64,000 nucleotides of DNA, from NCBI GenBank assembly GCA_031280615.1, contig JAITGO010000010.1, positions 1 to 64,000 of the forward strand, read 5' to 3'. Origin of the DNA: Desulfobulbus sp. Its GTDB lineage: Bacteria > Desulfobacterota > Desulfobulbia > Desulfobulbales > Desulfobulbaceae. Of this stretch, positions 18,741-28,289 are shown piece by piece. Position numbers and translations under genes: made by a program. How positions within the stretch are numbered: the first letter of the stretch is position 1; the number at the start of each line of letters is the position of its first letter. The notes beneath the pieces are model-generated. The model had not been told where the DNA came from. It made no database searches and saw only the letters and a program-made list of their open reading frames with translations.

Positions 18741-20021
18741 TCACGATCCGGCCATCCGGCCGAACCGCTCCCAGAAATCGGGAAAGGATTTGGCCACGCA
18801 TTGTTCGTCGGCAATGATCACTCCGGGGATGCGCAGACCGGCCACGGCAAAGCTCATGGCCATGCGGTGATCGTCGTAGGTGGCAATGGCGGCGCCGTGC
18901 AGGTTGCTGCCGCCCTTTCTGCCGTGGATGATCATCCGTGCCGGCTCTTCCTCCACCTCGGCCCCCATCCTGCGCAGTTCGCTGACCACCGCGGACAGCC
19001 GGTCGCACTCTTTGATCCGCAGGTGGGCGATATTGTCGATCACGGTCGTGCCCTCGGCAAAGGCGGCCACCACCGCCAGGGTCGGGGCCACGTCGGGCAT
19101 GTCGCCCATGTCCAATTCGATGCCTGCCAGGGTTTCCGGGCCGGTGACGGCGATACCCGCCTCGGTCTGGTCGATCCGGCAGCCCATGCGGGCCAGATAG
19201 GGCAGGAGCCTGGCGTCGCCCTGCAGGGAGGGGACCGGCACGTTAGCCACCACCACCCGGCCGCCGGTGACCGCAGCCGCCGCCCAGAAGTAGGAGGCGC
19301 CCGAGGCGTCTCCCTCGATGGCGTAGCTCCGGCCCCGGTAGCGGCCTTGGGGAATGCGGAAGAAATTTAAGGTTGGCGCGGCTTCGACTCGGATGCCGAA
19401 ATCGGCCATCACCGCTAGGGTCATTTCCACATAGGGTTGCGAGAGAATTTCGCCCCGCACCTCCAGTTCGGCCGGGGTCATGGCATAGGGCGCCACCAGG
19501 AGCAAGGAGGAGAGATACTGGCTCGATTTACCCTCCGGCAGCACGGTGCGGCCGCCGGCCAGCCCCTGGGCCAGGATGGTCAGGGGAGGGCAGTCGGTGC
19601 CGGCATCACTGTCGATGGCCACCTGCCAGCCGCGCAGGGCCTCCATCAGGGGCAGGATCGGCCGCTGGGCCATGCGTTCGCTGCCGGTGATGCGAAAACG
19701 GCCGTGGCCCAGTGCAGCCACCGAGGTGAGAAAGCGGGTGGCGGTGCCGTTGTTGCCGAGGAAGATGTCGGCGGCGGGCGGCTCGACCCGGCCGCCGGTG
19801 CCGTGGATCTGCCAGCAGTCCGGCGTGCTGTCGTCGCAGTCGATGCCCATGGCCCGCAGGGCGTTGATGGTATAGCGGGTGTCTTCGCTGGTCAGCGGTC
19901 CGAGCAGTTGCGAAGGGCCTTCGGCCAGGGCGGCGGCGATCAGGGCGCGCTGGGTCAGGCTTTTGGAGCCGGGAACCGTGACCACGGCATCAAGGGTGCG
20001 GATGGGAGTAATGGCGATCAT
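18741..20021 (-). CDS. aroA: 3-phosphoshikimate 1-carboxyvinyltransferase (EPSP synthase)
   Basis: This 426-residue enzyme makes EPSP from shikimate 3-phosphate and PEP. Key motifs are VPGSKSLTQRALIAAALA at the N-terminus, FLGNNGTATRFLTSVAAL near residue 90, the conserved Lys/Glu/Arg in RIKECDRLSAV, and YDDHRMAMSFAVAGL near the end. It is the last gene of a five-gene minus-strand run (pyrK, pyrD, aroD, aroE, aroA) and begins nine bases after the aroE stop. The motifs do not allow a reliable class I or II call. Confidence 0.96.
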   Translation of the reverse strand: MIAITPIRTLDAVVTVPGSKSLTQRALIAAALAEGPSQLLGPLTSEDTRYTINALRAMGIDCDDSTPDCWQIHGTGGRVEPPAADIFLGNNGTATRFLTSVAALGHGRFRITGSERMAQRPILPLMEALRGWQVAIDSDAGTDCPPLTILAQGLAGGRTVLPEGKSSQYLSSLLLVAPYAMTPAELEVRGEILSQPYVEMTLAVMADFGIRVEAAPTLNFFRIPQGRYRGRSYAIEGDASGASYFWAAAAVTGGRVVVANVPVPSLQGDARLLPYLARMGCRIDQTEAGIAVTGPETLAGIELDMGDMPDVAPTLAVVAAFAEGTTVIDNIAHLRIKECDRLSAVVSELRRMGAEVEEEPARMIIHGRKGGSNLHGAAIATYDDHRMAMSFAVAGLRIPGVIIADEQCVAKSFPDFWERFGRMAGS

Positions 20022-20030
20022 CTCGGGGCA

Positions 20031-20876
20031 TCAAGCAAAAGGTGAGGAATGCCGGCCGTGCAGGGCGGCAAGCAGGGCCTGGCGCATGACCGGGTGGGGG
20101 GCTTCGCGGCCGGTCCAGAGGGTGAACTGGGCCGCGCCCTGATACTGGAGCATGGTCAGGCCGTCGATGGTGCGGCAGCCGCGGGCAGTGGCCTCGCGCA
20201 GCAACCGCGTTTCCAGGGGCGCGTAGACGATGTCCATGACCACGGGGAAATGGGGCAGCAATTCGGGGGCGATCGGCATGCTCTCGATGTGCGGGGCCAT
20301 GCCCGCCGAGGTGGTGTTGATCAGGGCATCGGCCCGGATCCCGGCCAAGTCGGCGGCCGGGACGAACGGGCAGCCCAGCTGCCCGGCCAGTTCGCGGCCT
20401 TTGGCTTCGGTGCGGTTGGTGAGCAGGACCTGGGCTCCGGCCTCGATCAAGCCGAACCCCACGGCCCGGGCCGCGCCGCCGGCGCCGACCAGCAGGACGG
20501 TGCGGCCGGCAGGGTCGATGACCTCGGCGAGCGCCCGGTTGGATCCCAGCCAATCGGTGTTGTGGCCGGTACAGCGGACGGCGGTACCGGTCCGTTCGAA
20601 CACCAGGGTGTTGACCGCGCCGATCTTGCGGGCAACGGGGTCGATGGCATCGAGCAGGTCCATGATCGCCACCTTGAACGGCACAGTGACCGAAACACCG
20701 ACGAACCCGAGGCTGCGCAGTCCATGGAAGGCCTCGGCCAAATCCGCCGGGCGCATCGGCACATAGACGCCGTTGAGTCCCAGGTGGGCCAGGGCGGCGT
20801 TGTGCATGGCCGGGCTCAGGGAATGCTCGACCGGATCGCCTATGATACCGAAGAGTTGGGTGTGTCCGTCGATCAT
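20031..20876 (-). CDS. aroE: Shikimate dehydrogenase
   Basis: The 281-residue enzyme reduces 3-dehydroshikimate to shikimate with NADPH. Motifs are GDPVEHSLSPAMHNAALAHLG (substrate site), TVPFK with the catalytic Lys, NTLVF, GHNTDWLGSNRAL with the Asn/Asp pair, and the nucleotide loop VGAGGAARAVGFGL followed by NRT. I placed the start at 20876 because this ATG overlaps the aroD stop as ATGA and directly precedes the conserved GIIGDPVEHS. An open frame extends upstream but is only the aroD shadow. Confidence 0.96.
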   Translation of the reverse strand: MIDGHTQLFGIIGDPVEHSLSPAMHNAALAHLGLNGVYVPMRPADLAEAFHGLRSLGFVGVSVTVPFKVAIMDLLDAIDPVARKIGAVNTLVFERTGTAVRCTGHNTDWLGSNRALAEVIDPAGRTVLLVGAGGAARAVGFGLIEAGAQVLLTNRTEAKGRELAGQLGCPFVPAADLAGIRADALINTTSAGMAPHIESMPIAPELLPHFPVVMDIVYAPLETRLLREATARGCRTIDGLTMLQYQGAAQFTLWTGREAPHPVMRQALLAALHGRHSSPFA

Positions 20877-21571
20877 TGGGGGCAATCGAGCAGGGCGAGT
20901 AGCCGATGGAGGTTGTGGATCGTGATCTGGCCCGGCGCGGTTGCCTGTTCCGGGCTTGGAGCGGCGTAGGTCATGTGGCCGCCGAGGTAGAGGGTGGCCA
21001 GCCGGCTGATCGCCCCGGCCTTGCCCATGGCAAAGGCGCAGAGGGGAAAGGCGACGGCCTCGGCTTCCTGTTGGAGGGCCAGGACGCGCAGGGCGTCGGC
21101 CGGCGTGGCGGCGGTGGTGACGATCTTGCCGATGTCGGCGCCGCTGGCAACCATCTGGCCGAGAATGGCGCTTAACAGATCGGCGGCGGGGGTGGCGGCA
21201 AAATCGTGGCTGGAGACGAGCACCTGGGCACCGCAAGCGCGGGCCGTTGCCAGCAGTCGGTCGCGGAATTCCGGCGCGGTCCGCAGCTCGATGTCGACCT
21301 GGTGGGCGCCGTTACGCAGGGCTGTCTCGAGGCAGCCGATGCGCTCCGATTCGCTGCCGGCAAACCGGCCTCCCTCCCAGATCGGCCGGTTGGTCGCCAG
21401 CACCGGTTTGCCGAGAGCGGCTACACAGGCGGGGGTAAGCGGCTCGCGCAGGCCGTCGAGCCGGATCTCGACCACATCGGCCAGACCGGCCACCGGCGCA
21501 ACCGCCGCCAGCACCGCCGCGTTGCTCTCGGCCAGCACCGAGACGCAGATCAATCCCCTTGCCAAGGCCAT
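20873..21571 (-). CDS. aroD: Type I 3-dehydroquinate dehydratase
   Basis: The 232-residue protein has the class I dehydroquinase pattern. ADVVEIRLDGL carries the conserved Glu, VLVSSHDFAATP the catalytic His, and DIGKIVTTA the Schiff-base Lys. MGKAGAISRLATLYLGGHMTYA near the C-terminus is also conserved. It dehydrates 3-dehydroquinate to 3-dehydroshikimate, the substrate of the adjacent AroE. It is three bases from the pyrD stop and overlaps aroE by four bases, so the shikimate genes are translationally linked to the pyrimidine genes. Confidence 0.95.
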   Translation of the reverse strand: MALARGLICVSVLAESNAAVLAAVAPVAGLADVVEIRLDGLREPLTPACVAALGKPVLATNRPIWEGGRFAGSESERIGCLETALRNGAHQVDIELRTAPEFRDRLLATARACGAQVLVSSHDFAATPAADLLSAILGQMVASGADIGKIVTTAATPADALRVLALQQEAEAVAFPLCAFAMGKAGAISRLATLYLGGHMTYAAPSPEQATAPGQITIHNLHRLLALLDCPQ

Positions 21572-21574
21572 GGC

Positions 21575-22510
21575 TTATGCGCCCAGGCGCAGGGAGCCGA
21601 CGATGTCCCGGACCGCGGATTCGCCCTGGTGCCGCAGGTACGCTTCGATGCCGTCGACAATCTGGCCGGTCGCCGCCGGATTGAAAAAATTGGCGGTGCC
21701 CACCTGAATCGCAGTGGCGCCGGCCAGAAGAAATTCGACCGCGTCCTCGGTGGTGGCGATGCCGCCAATGCCGATCACCGGGATTTTGACCGCGGAGGCC
21801 ACCTGCCAGACCATGCGCAGGGCCACGGGCTTGATCGCCGGGCCGGACAGGCCGCCGATCACATTAGCCAGCCAGGGCCGCCTGGTGCGGGCGTCGATGG
21901 CCATGCCGATCAGGGTGTTGATCAGGGAGATTGCGTCGGCGCCGGCGGTTTCAACCGCACGGGCCATGGCGACGATATCGGTGACATTGGGGGAAAGCTT
22001 GACAATGACTGGCAGATTTGTGGCCGCCTTGACCGCTTGGGTGACCGTTGCCGCCATTTCCGGAACGGTGCCGAAGGCGACGCCGCCCTTCTTGACGTTG
22101 GGGCAGGAGATATTGACTTCTAGGGCGTCGATGCCGGCCACGCCGGTCAGGCGTTCGGCCAGGACGGCATACTCCTCGATGGAGTCGCCTAAAATGTTGA
22201 CGATCACCCGGCAGCAGCAGGTCCGCAAAAAGGGCATTTTTTCGGCAATGAACCGATCCGCGCCGACATTTTCCAGACCAATGGCATTGAGCATGCCGCA
22301 GGGCGTCTCGACGATGCGCGGAGGCGGATTGCCCGGTCGGGGTGCCAGCGAGATACCCTTGACCACCACCCCGCCCAGGCGGGCAAGCGGGACCAGATGG
22401 GCGAATTCGGCGGCGTAGCCGAAGGTGCCGGAGGCGGTCAGGACCGGGTTGGTCAGCGCCAGCGGTCCCAGGGAAACCGAGAGATCGATGGGAAGGTTCA
22501 GCGCTGCCAT
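21575..22510 (-). CDS. pyrD: Dihydroorotate dehydrogenase, class 1B catalytic subunit
   Basis: This 311-residue FMN enzyme oxidises dihydroorotate to orotate. The class 1B active-site Cys is in [16 protein letters not shown], and other family segments are [11 protein letters not shown] near the N-terminus, [30 protein letters not shown] and [19 protein letters not shown]. Start at 22510: this ATG begins at the right distance before the first strand and overlaps the 3' end of pyrK by 13 bases. It works as a heterotetramer with PyrK, which passes electrons to NAD+. Confidence 0.95.
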   Translation of the reverse strand: MAALNLPIDLSVSLGPLALTNPVLTASGTFGYAAEFAHLVPLARLGGVVVKGISLAPRPGNPPPRIVETPCGMLNAIGLENVGADRFIAEKMPFLRTCCCRVIVNILGDSIEEYAVLAERLTGVAGIDALEVNISCPNVKKGGVAFGTVPEMAATVTQAVKAATNLPVIVKLSPNVTDIVAMARAVETAGADAISLINTLIGMAIDARTRRPWLANVIGGLSGPAIKPVALRMVWQVASAVKIPVIGIGGIATTEDAVEFLLAGATAIQVGTANFFNPAATGQIVDGIEAYLRHQGESAVRDIVGSLRLGA

Positions 22511-23274
22511 GCGACCTCTTCGGCATTCACCACCGGCCCGTTTTTGCAGACATGAAGATAGCGGCCGCCGTCGCCATGGACGGTGCAGCCCAGACAGGCG
22601 CCCAGGCCGCAGGCCATGTGCGCCTCCAGCGAGACTTCGCAGGCAACTTTGGCGTCCCGGCAAGTTTGCGCCACCGCCGCCATCATCGGCATCGGCCCGC
22701 AGGCGTAGGTCTTGGCCGCGGTGGGCAGATGGGCGGCGAGCAGATCGGTGACCAGGCCGCGGTGGCCGAGCGAGCCGTCGTCGGTGGCGGTTTCGACCCG
22801 GCATCCCAGTTGGCTGAATTCCGCTGCCAGTTGGGTGAGTTCCTTACCGGTGCGCGAGCCCAGGAGAACCGTGCAGCGTCGGGGTGTTTTCAGCCGTTCA
22901 GCCCAGAAGAGCAGGGGGGCGATACCGATACCGCCTCCGACCAGGCAGACGGATGAAGCGGGCGGCGGAGGGTTGAATCCGCGGCCCAGCGGTCCGATCA
23001 GGCTCAGGCTCTGGCCCGGGCGGCATCGGGCCAGCAGCTCGGTGCCTCGGCCCACCACCCGAATCAGGAGCTGGAGGGTATCGGACCCATTGCATCGGTG
23101 GATGGAAAAGGGGCGGCGCAGCAGGGGATCGAGAAAGGGGGCGCAGGACACCATGACAAACTGTCCGGGCCGGGCGGCGGAGGCGATCAGCGGCGCACGC
23201 AGGCTCAGCCGATAAAAGTTTTCGGCGAGCCGGTCGATGGTGTCGATTATGGAATTTTCCTGGTACTCGGGCAT
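22498..23274 (-). CDS. pyrK: Dihydroorotate dehydrogenase electron transfer subunit
   Basis: The 258-residue protein carries an FAD domain ([18 protein letters not shown] with the flavin-binding Arg), an NAD-binding part ([18 protein letters not shown]) and a C-terminal 2Fe-2S site with cysteines in [17 protein letters not shown] and HVCKNGPV. It accepts electrons from PyrD and reduces NAD+. It is the first gene of the minus-strand pyr-aro run. The divergent prepilin peptidase gene starts 63 bases away. Confidence 0.95.
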   Translation of the reverse strand: MPEYQENSIIDTIDRLAENFYRLSLRAPLIASAARPGQFVMVSCAPFLDPLLRRPFSIHRCNGSDTLQLLIRVVGRGTELLARCRPGQSLSLIGPLGRGFNPPPPASSVCLVGGGIGIAPLLFWAERLKTPRRCTVLLGSRTGKELTQLAAEFSQLGCRVETATDDGSLGHRGLVTDLLAAHLPTAAKTYACGPMPMMAAVAQTCRDAKVACEVSLEAHMACGLGACLGCTVHGDGGRYLHVCKNGPVVNAEEVAWQR

Positions 23275-23337
23275 GGAAAGCGATACAACAGATCACGGGT
23301 AAACCGCGTTTTTTGAAAAATCAACAGGTGGTTATCA

Positions 23338-24129
23338 ATGATGCAATCAGCTTTGCTCATCGTGGCCGCGGTGCTCGGTGCCGTGGTGGGTTCGTTTCTC
23401 AACGTGGTCATTCTCAGGCTGCCGAAAGAGGGGGAGTCCATTGTTTTCCCCGCCTCCCGTTGTCCCCATTGCCTCCATCCCCTGGCTTGGTACGAGAACA
23501 TTCCCCTGCTCAGTTTCCTGGCCCTGCGGGGGCGGTGCCGGTCCTGCAAGGCAGCCATCTCCTGGCAGTATCCGCTGGTAGAACTGGCTATGGCGGTTTT
23601 GTCGGTTCTGGTTGCGAACCGGTTCGGCCTCGCGGTCGAGTCGCTGCTCTATTTTCTTTTCTGCGCTGCTCTGCTGGTTATCATATTTATCGATATCCAT
23701 CACCAAATAATTCCCGATCAGATCAGCCTGCCCGGCATTGTCATCGGTTTCATCGGTTCTTTTTTTGTCCATACCGTGAGCTGGCAGCAGTCCGGACTCG
23801 GCATCCTGCTGGGCGGTGGCCTGCTTTACGCGATCGCCTACGGCTACTATGCCCTGACCGGCCGTGACGGGATGGGCGGCGGCGATATCAAGCTGCTGGC
23901 CATGATCGGCGCCTTTCTCGGCTGGCAGAGCCTGCTCTATGTGGTCTTTGCCAGCTCCTTGGTCGGCAGCGTGGCCGGGGTCGCCGCCATGTTCAAGCAG
24001 AAAAAAGGCGGCCTGACCCGCATCCCTTTCGGACCCTTCCTGGCGCTTGCCGCCCTCTCCTATCTTTTCCTCCTGGAGCAGATCAACCTGCTGTGGCGTT
24101 TGTACCTGACCTACACCGGCCTGCAGTGA
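23338..24129 (+). CDS. pilD: Type 4 prepilin peptidase (A24 family)
   Basis: The 263-residue membrane protein has the N-terminal methylation domain GSFLNVVILRLP and the two zinc pairs CPHC and CRSC (near residues 42-75). The catalytic aspartates are in IFIDIHHQIIPD and GMGGGDIKLLAMIGAFLGW. It cleaves the leader peptide of type IV pilins or pseudopilins and methylates the new N-terminus, acting in the inner membrane. About eight hydrophobic helices are visible. No pilus gene is next to it. A bidirectional terminator follows. Confidence 0.94.
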   Translation: MMQSALLIVAAVLGAVVGSFLNVVILRLPKEGESIVFPASRCPHCLHPLAWYENIPLLSFLALRGRCRSCKAAISWQYPLVELAMAVLSVLVANRFGLAVESLLYFLFCAALLVIIFIDIHHQIIPDQISLPGIVIGFIGSFFVHTVSWQQSGLGILLGGGLLYAIAYGYYALTGRDGMGGGDIKLLAMIGAFLGWQSLLYVVFASSLVGSVAGVAAMFKQKKGGLTRIPFGPFLALAALSYLFLLEQINLLWRLYLTYTGLQ

Positions 24130-24149
24130 ATGCGAATCGACCCGCAGGC

Positions 24150-24186
24150 AAAAAAAAAGCCCCGAGAAAATCTCGGGGCTTTTTTT
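24150..24186. terminator. Bidirectional terminator between pilD and dsrP
   Basis: The perfect stem AGCCCCGAGA/TCTCGGGGCT has an A run on its left and a T run on its right, so it can end both the plus-strand pilD and the minus-strand dsr operon. Confidence 0.9.
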
Positions 24187-24203
24187 GCGGATAGGCAGGT
24201 GGC

Positions 24204-25376
24204 TTACGCTTCCACCTCGTGTTCCACCCCAATGGCTATTTTGTAGAGGATGGTGAGGATGAAGAAGCCGGCAGCCCAGACGCCGATGGTAATGAAGATT
24301 TCGTTGAGTGTCGGGTAGTACTCGACGATTTCTTCGGTCGGCGTGGGAACGAAGCCGCCCAGTACAAAGCCGATACCCTTGTCCAGCCAAAACGCCAGGA
24401 AGATAGACGCGCAACCGAGCCCCAGCCAGAGGTCGCTTTTCTTTCTGGTATAGGGGTTGGTGATCAGGGCAATGCCTGCGACGAAGAGCACCACGAAACC
24501 CCACATGAAGGGCACCAGGTTATTGTAGACATGACCATGGTGCTCCAGTCCGAAGAACAAGTATTGCAAGGTGTGCTTGTGGCCGGGGATGCTGGAATAG
24601 AAGCCGACGAAAAACTCCAGGCCGACGAAGAACATGTTGGCGATGGCCGCATAGGTGATGATGGTCACCATTTTGTCGATGGCTTCTTTGCCGGCATCGA
24701 AGTTGGCGACCCGCTTCAGGATCAGGGCCATGACCACGATCAACGCCGGACCGGCGGCGAAAGCCGAGGCTAGGAAGCGGGGGGCGACGATCGCCGACAG
24801 CCAGAAATGGCGACCGGGCAGACCGCAGTAGAGCATGGCGGTGACGGTGTGGATGGAGAAGGCAAAGGGAATCGAAAGATAAACGAAAAAGTAGATCCAC
24901 TTGGGCGGATGCACCTGCTTGCGCTCCGCTGTCAGGATGACCCAGCCGCACAAAACGTTAAGGATCAGGTAGCCCCACAGCACGCACATATCCCAGAACA
25001 GCATGGAATGGGGAGTCGCGTAGAACAGGACGTTCAAGCCACGCAGCGGCTGGCCAAGGTCGGCCATGATGAACATCATGCACATCAGCAGGGAGGCGAT
25101 GGCCAGGAATTCACCAAGAATGGTAATTCTGCCGAATGCCTTGAAGTTATGGATATAATACGGCAGCACCAGCATGACACCTCCCGCGGCCACGCCGACC
25201 AGGAAGGTGAACTGGGAAATGTAGATTCCCCAGGAAACGTCGCGGGTCATGCCGGTGATACCGAGACCGTAGAAGTACTGGCGGAGATAACAGACAGCCG
25301 CCACCGCAATAAAAAAGCCGAGGAAGGCCAGCCACATCCAGTAGTAATTATTTCCTTTTAATGCTTTTTCAAACAT
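24204..25376 (-). CDS. dsrP: Sulfite reduction-associated complex DsrMKJOP subunit DsrP
   Basis: The 390-residue integral membrane protein is of the NrfD/PsrC type with about ten hydrophobic helices (for example WLAFLGFFIAVAAVCYL and LLVLPYYI-like segments). In the DsrMKJOP complex DsrP binds menaquinone and works with the periplasmic subunits DsrO and DsrJ. It is the last gene of the minus-strand dsr run, seven bases after dsrO, with GAGG before the ATG. Position after a four-cluster ferredoxin and a triheme cytochrome makes the DsrP call firm over other NrfD relatives. Confidence 0.95.
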   Translation of the reverse strand: MFEKALKGNNYYWMWLAFLGFFIAVAAVCYLRQYFYGLGITGMTRDVSWGIYISQFTFLVGVAAGGVMLVLPYYIHNFKAFGRITILGEFLAIASLLMCMMFIMADLGQPLRGLNVLFYATPHSMLFWDMCVLWGYLILNVLCGWVILTAERKQVHPPKWIYFFVYLSIPFAFSIHTVTAMLYCGLPGRHFWLSAIVAPRFLASAFAAGPALIVVMALILKRVANFDAGKEAIDKMVTIITYAAIANMFFVGLEFFVGFYSSIPGHKHTLQYLFFGLEHHGHVYNNLVPFMWGFVVLFVAGIALITNPYTRKKSDLWLGLGCASIFLAFWLDKGIGFVLGGFVPTPTEEIVEYYPTLNEIFITIGVWAAGFFILTILYKIAIGVEHEVEA

Positions 25377-25383
25377 GGGGGCC

Positions 25384-26196
25384 TCACACGATATAAAAGA
25401 CTGAAGGTAAGGTTCCGAGGGAAGGATTACGCTGAATGGTGTGATTCTCCTTCAGGATCTTCCGGATCTCGGAGCTCGGGTCGTTGAGATTGCCGAAGAC
25501 GAGCGCCTTGCTGTCGGCGACGGCCTCGACACAGGCCGGCATTTTACCGGCTTGAACCAGTTCCACGCAGAAATTGCATTTTTCCACGACACCGCGTGTT
25601 CGGGTGGGATAATCGTGGTTGAGATGCTCGATGAACGGCCGGGGATCGCGCCAGTTAAAGCTACGGCTGCCGTAAGGACAGGCGGCCATGCAGAAACGGC
25701 AACCGATGCAGCGGTGGTAATCCATGCCGATGATACCATCGTCATAGCGGAATGTCGCCTTGGTCGGGCAGGCGCGGACACAGGGCGGATTGTCGCAGTG
25801 GTTGCACAGGATCGGCAACTTTTTGCTGGCGCTCTCCTCGTCCGGGTACAGATTGGGCCGTTCGGGAAAGGCGTTTTCGAACTTAGTCATCCAGATCCAT
25901 TTGATCTCATCGCGCTTTTCAGGAAAATTGGGCACGTTGTGGAACTGGTGGCAAGCGTGGACCGCTTTCTCGCCCAGTCCGGGATCCTGATAGAATTTCT
26001 TGATATCGATGATCATACCGTAACGGATGGCACCCGGCTTGCCCGGAGCGGCACCGGCCGTCTCTTGGCTTGCACCGGTGTTGGCCTGCGCCATCCCGGC
26101 ACCCGCAACCAAACGATCGACTACTGCAGTTCCACCAAGGCCCGCCAGGGTTGAAAGGCCGGCAACCTTGAGGAAATTTCTTCTGTTGGTATCCAT
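25384..26196 (-). CDS. dsrO: DsrO, periplasmic ferredoxin-like subunit of DsrMKJOP
   Basis: The 270-residue protein starts with a twin-arginine signal (NRRNFLKVAGLSTLAG). It carries cysteine groups for several 4Fe-4S clusters: LCNHCDNPPCVRACP, HRCIGCRFCMAACPYG, CNFCVELVQAGKMPACVEA and a further CHQFHN. It transfers electrons in the periplasm between DsrJ and the DsrP membrane subunit. I took the ATG at 26196, preceded by AAGGAGG, since it places the Tat motif at the N-terminus; the longer open frame has no such signal. DsrJ ends 22 bases upstream. Confidence 0.95.
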   Translation of the reverse strand: MDTNRRNFLKVAGLSTLAGLGGTAVVDRLVAGAGMAQANTGASQETAGAAPGKPGAIRYGMIIDIKKFYQDPGLGEKAVHACHQFHNVPNFPEKRDEIKWIWMTKFENAFPERPNLYPDEESASKKLPILCNHCDNPPCVRACPTKATFRYDDGIIGMDYHRCIGCRFCMAACPYGSRSFNWRDPRPFIEHLNHDYPTRTRGVVEKCNFCVELVQAGKMPACVEAVADSKALVFGNLNDPSSEIRKILKENHTIQRNPSLGTLPSVFYIV

Positions 26197-26218
26197 GTGT
26201 TTTTTCCTCCTTCGCCGT

Positions 26219-26590
26219 TCACTCAACAGGGGCCAAGTGGCAGTCCCAGCAATAGGGACGAACCGATGCGTAGGTATGACAGGTGTCACAGAACTGCTTC
26301 TTGCTGGTGTGGCATTTCATGCAGTTCAGCATCAGGCTCTTGGGGTATTCCTTGCCATCCACCGTCACCGTTCCACGCTGGCCGTCCCGCAGGACTTCGT
26401 CGCGCCAGACGTTCAACAGCTTCATGTGCTCGGCGCGGATTTCGGCCGCAGGCAGCACGCAGGCTTTGGCATCCTTAGGTAACACGGGCTTGGGTGGTTC
26501 AGTCCCGCCGCCGCGGTTGTACCAGATGGGTATGGTGATGAACAGGACGAAAATGATCAGTCCCGGAATTATTTTACCGCTGTCATACAT
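26219..26590 (-). CDS. dsrJ: DsrJ, triheme cytochrome c subunit of DsrMKJOP
   Basis: The 123-residue protein has an N-terminal membrane anchor (IIPGLIIFVLFITIPIWY) and three CxxCH haem sites: CMKCH, CDTCH and CWDCH near the C-terminus. This matches DsrJ, the periplasmic triheme cytochrome of the sulfite-reduction membrane complex. DsrJ is known for one haem with unusual ligation (His/Cys); a Cys in the segment KACVLPAA could supply this but is not proven. It lies between dsrK (27 bases) and dsrO (22 bases). Confidence 0.95.
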   Translation of the reverse strand: MYDSGKIIPGLIIFVLFITIPIWYNRGGGTEPPKPVLPKDAKACVLPAAEIRAEHMKLLNVWRDEVLRDGQRGTVTVDGKEYPKSLMLNCMKCHTSKKQFCDTCHTYASVRPYCWDCHLAPVE

Positions 26591-26617
26591 CGCTCTTCCT
26601 CCCTTCCTGCGGGTCAG

Positions 26618-28249
26618 TTAAACCAAGGTCCTGAGCCCTTCGGTCAGGTCTTGTCGTTGTTCACCTTCGATCACCAATGCGTTGCCGACAAGCTCGCTCA
26701 AACCGGCCACCTGAACCTCGGGTACCCAGTAGTTCATGAGGGTCGTCAAGGTTGCCCGGTCGATCGCGCATACACAGCCGAGGGTGTTGACCCCGTGTTT
26801 CTCGTGGACATAGCGGACGGCGTTGGCCCGCGGGAGGCCCGAACGCATGCGCAGCTCCATGATCTCGTCGGTGTTGAGCGCCGTACCCGAACCGCAGCAG
26901 AAGGTTTGCTCGCGGATGGTGTTGGGCGGCATTTCGAACCAGTTGTCGACCACATTGTCAAGAACATAGCGCGGTTCGTCCAGCAGGCCCATGGCACGCG
27001 AGGGGTTGCAGGAATCGTGGAAGGTCGCGACGACATGGGCGTTGCGGCTCTTGTCGAGCTTGATTTTATTGTTCTTGATGAGGTCGGCGGTGAATTCGGA
27101 GATGTGGACCATCTTGGTGGAAGCGGCGTTGTCGAACACAGTGCCGGTGATTGGCGAACGGGGAATCTCGAGGAAGTCGGTCGGCCCGTTCATGGTGTCC
27201 ATGTATTGGTGGAGGACGCGCCACATATGGCCGCACTCGCCGCCCAGAATCCAGCGGACGCCCAGGCGCTTGGCCTCGGCGTAGATCTTGCCGTTGAGCT
27301 TCTTCATCATCTCGTTGGATGTGAAGAGGCCGAAGTTGCCGCCCTCGGAGGCATAGGTCGACCAGGTGTAGTCCAGGCCGATGGCCTCGAACAGCAGCAG
27401 GTAGCCCATGCAGGTGAAGATGCCCGGTTCGGCGAAGACATCGGCCGAGGGGGTGACGAACAGCACCTCGGCGCCCTTGCGGTTGAAGGTCGGGTTGACC
27501 CGGACGCCGGTGAGGTTCTCGATATCGTCGCAGAGAAACTCGACGTTGCCCTTGAAGGCCTGGGGGGTTAGGCCCATGTGGTTACCGGTCCGGTTGGAGT
27601 TGGAGACCGGCTCCATGGCCCAGTTGATACCCACGCCGACCATGTGGAGCAACTCGCGCAGCATCATGGTGATCTCGGCGGTGTCGATGCCGTAGGGACA
27701 GAAGACCGAGCAACGCCGGCATTCCGTACACTGGTAGGCATACATGAACCATTCCTTGAGCACGCCTGCGGTCATCTCGCGGGCGCCGACCATCTTGCCC
27801 AGAATCTTACCGGCTCGGGTGAACTCCTTGCGGTACACGGATCGCAGCAGCTCGGCGCGCAGCACCGGCATGTTCTTGGGATCGCCGGTGCCGATGAAGA
27901 AGTGGCACTTGTCGGCGCAGGCACCGCAGCGAACGCAGCAATCCATGAATATCTTCAGGGAGCGGAAACGATCGAGCCTGTCCGCCAAGCCCTTGAGAAT
28001 GATTTCCTTCCAATTTTCGGGAAGCTTCCAATCGTCGTCTTCCGGATTCCATTCGCGGGCATTGGGAAAACTGACGCCCTTCTGGCTGTCCAGATATCTG
28101 ATAACCTCAGCCTTGGCCGGGTAGGCGTAATTTCCGGGCTTGAAAACGGCAGGTACATCCATCCAATTCTTGGTCGGGATGGAGCCCGTCATCAGCGAAG
28201 GTCCCTCGGCAACGCTCCGTGCCAGCTTATCTACCTTTACTACTGCCAT
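26618..28249 (-). CDS. dsrK: DsrK, HdrD-like iron-sulfur subunit of DsrMKJOP
   Basis: The 543-residue cytoplasmic protein has two ferredoxin motifs (CCVRCGACADKCHFF near residue 105, CTECRRCSVFCPYGID near 175) and C-terminal CCG-type motifs (GGECGHMWR, CHDSCNPSRAMG, CCGSGTALN) like heterodisulfide reductase subunit HdrD. In the sulfate-reduction model it oxidises or reduces the DsrC trisulfide or disulfide at a special 4Fe-4S site. It is encoded between dsrM and dsrJ on the minus strand. dsrC is not in this window. Confidence 0.95.
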   Translation of the reverse strand: MAVVKVDKLARSVAEGPSLMTGSIPTKNWMDVPAVFKPGNYAYPAKAEVIRYLDSQKGVSFPNAREWNPEDDDWKLPENWKEIILKGLADRLDRFRSLKIFMDCCVRCGACADKCHFFIGTGDPKNMPVLRAELLRSVYRKEFTRAGKILGKMVGAREMTAGVLKEWFMYAYQCTECRRCSVFCPYGIDTAEITMMLRELLHMVGVGINWAMEPVSNSNRTGNHMGLTPQAFKGNVEFLCDDIENLTGVRVNPTFNRKGAEVLFVTPSADVFAEPGIFTCMGYLLLFEAIGLDYTWSTYASEGGNFGLFTSNEMMKKLNGKIYAEAKRLGVRWILGGECGHMWRVLHQYMDTMNGPTDFLEIPRSPITGTVFDNAASTKMVHISEFTADLIKNNKIKLDKSRNAHVVATFHDSCNPSRAMGLLDEPRYVLDNVVDNWFEMPPNTIREQTFCCGSGTALNTDEIMELRMRSGLPRANAVRYVHEKHGVNTLGCVCAIDRATLTTLMNYWVPEVQVAGLSELVGNALVIEGEQRQDLTEGLRTLV

Positions 28250-28289
28250 TGCTCTGTCCTTGTCCTCTTGAATTATCCAGCGTTAGTCA

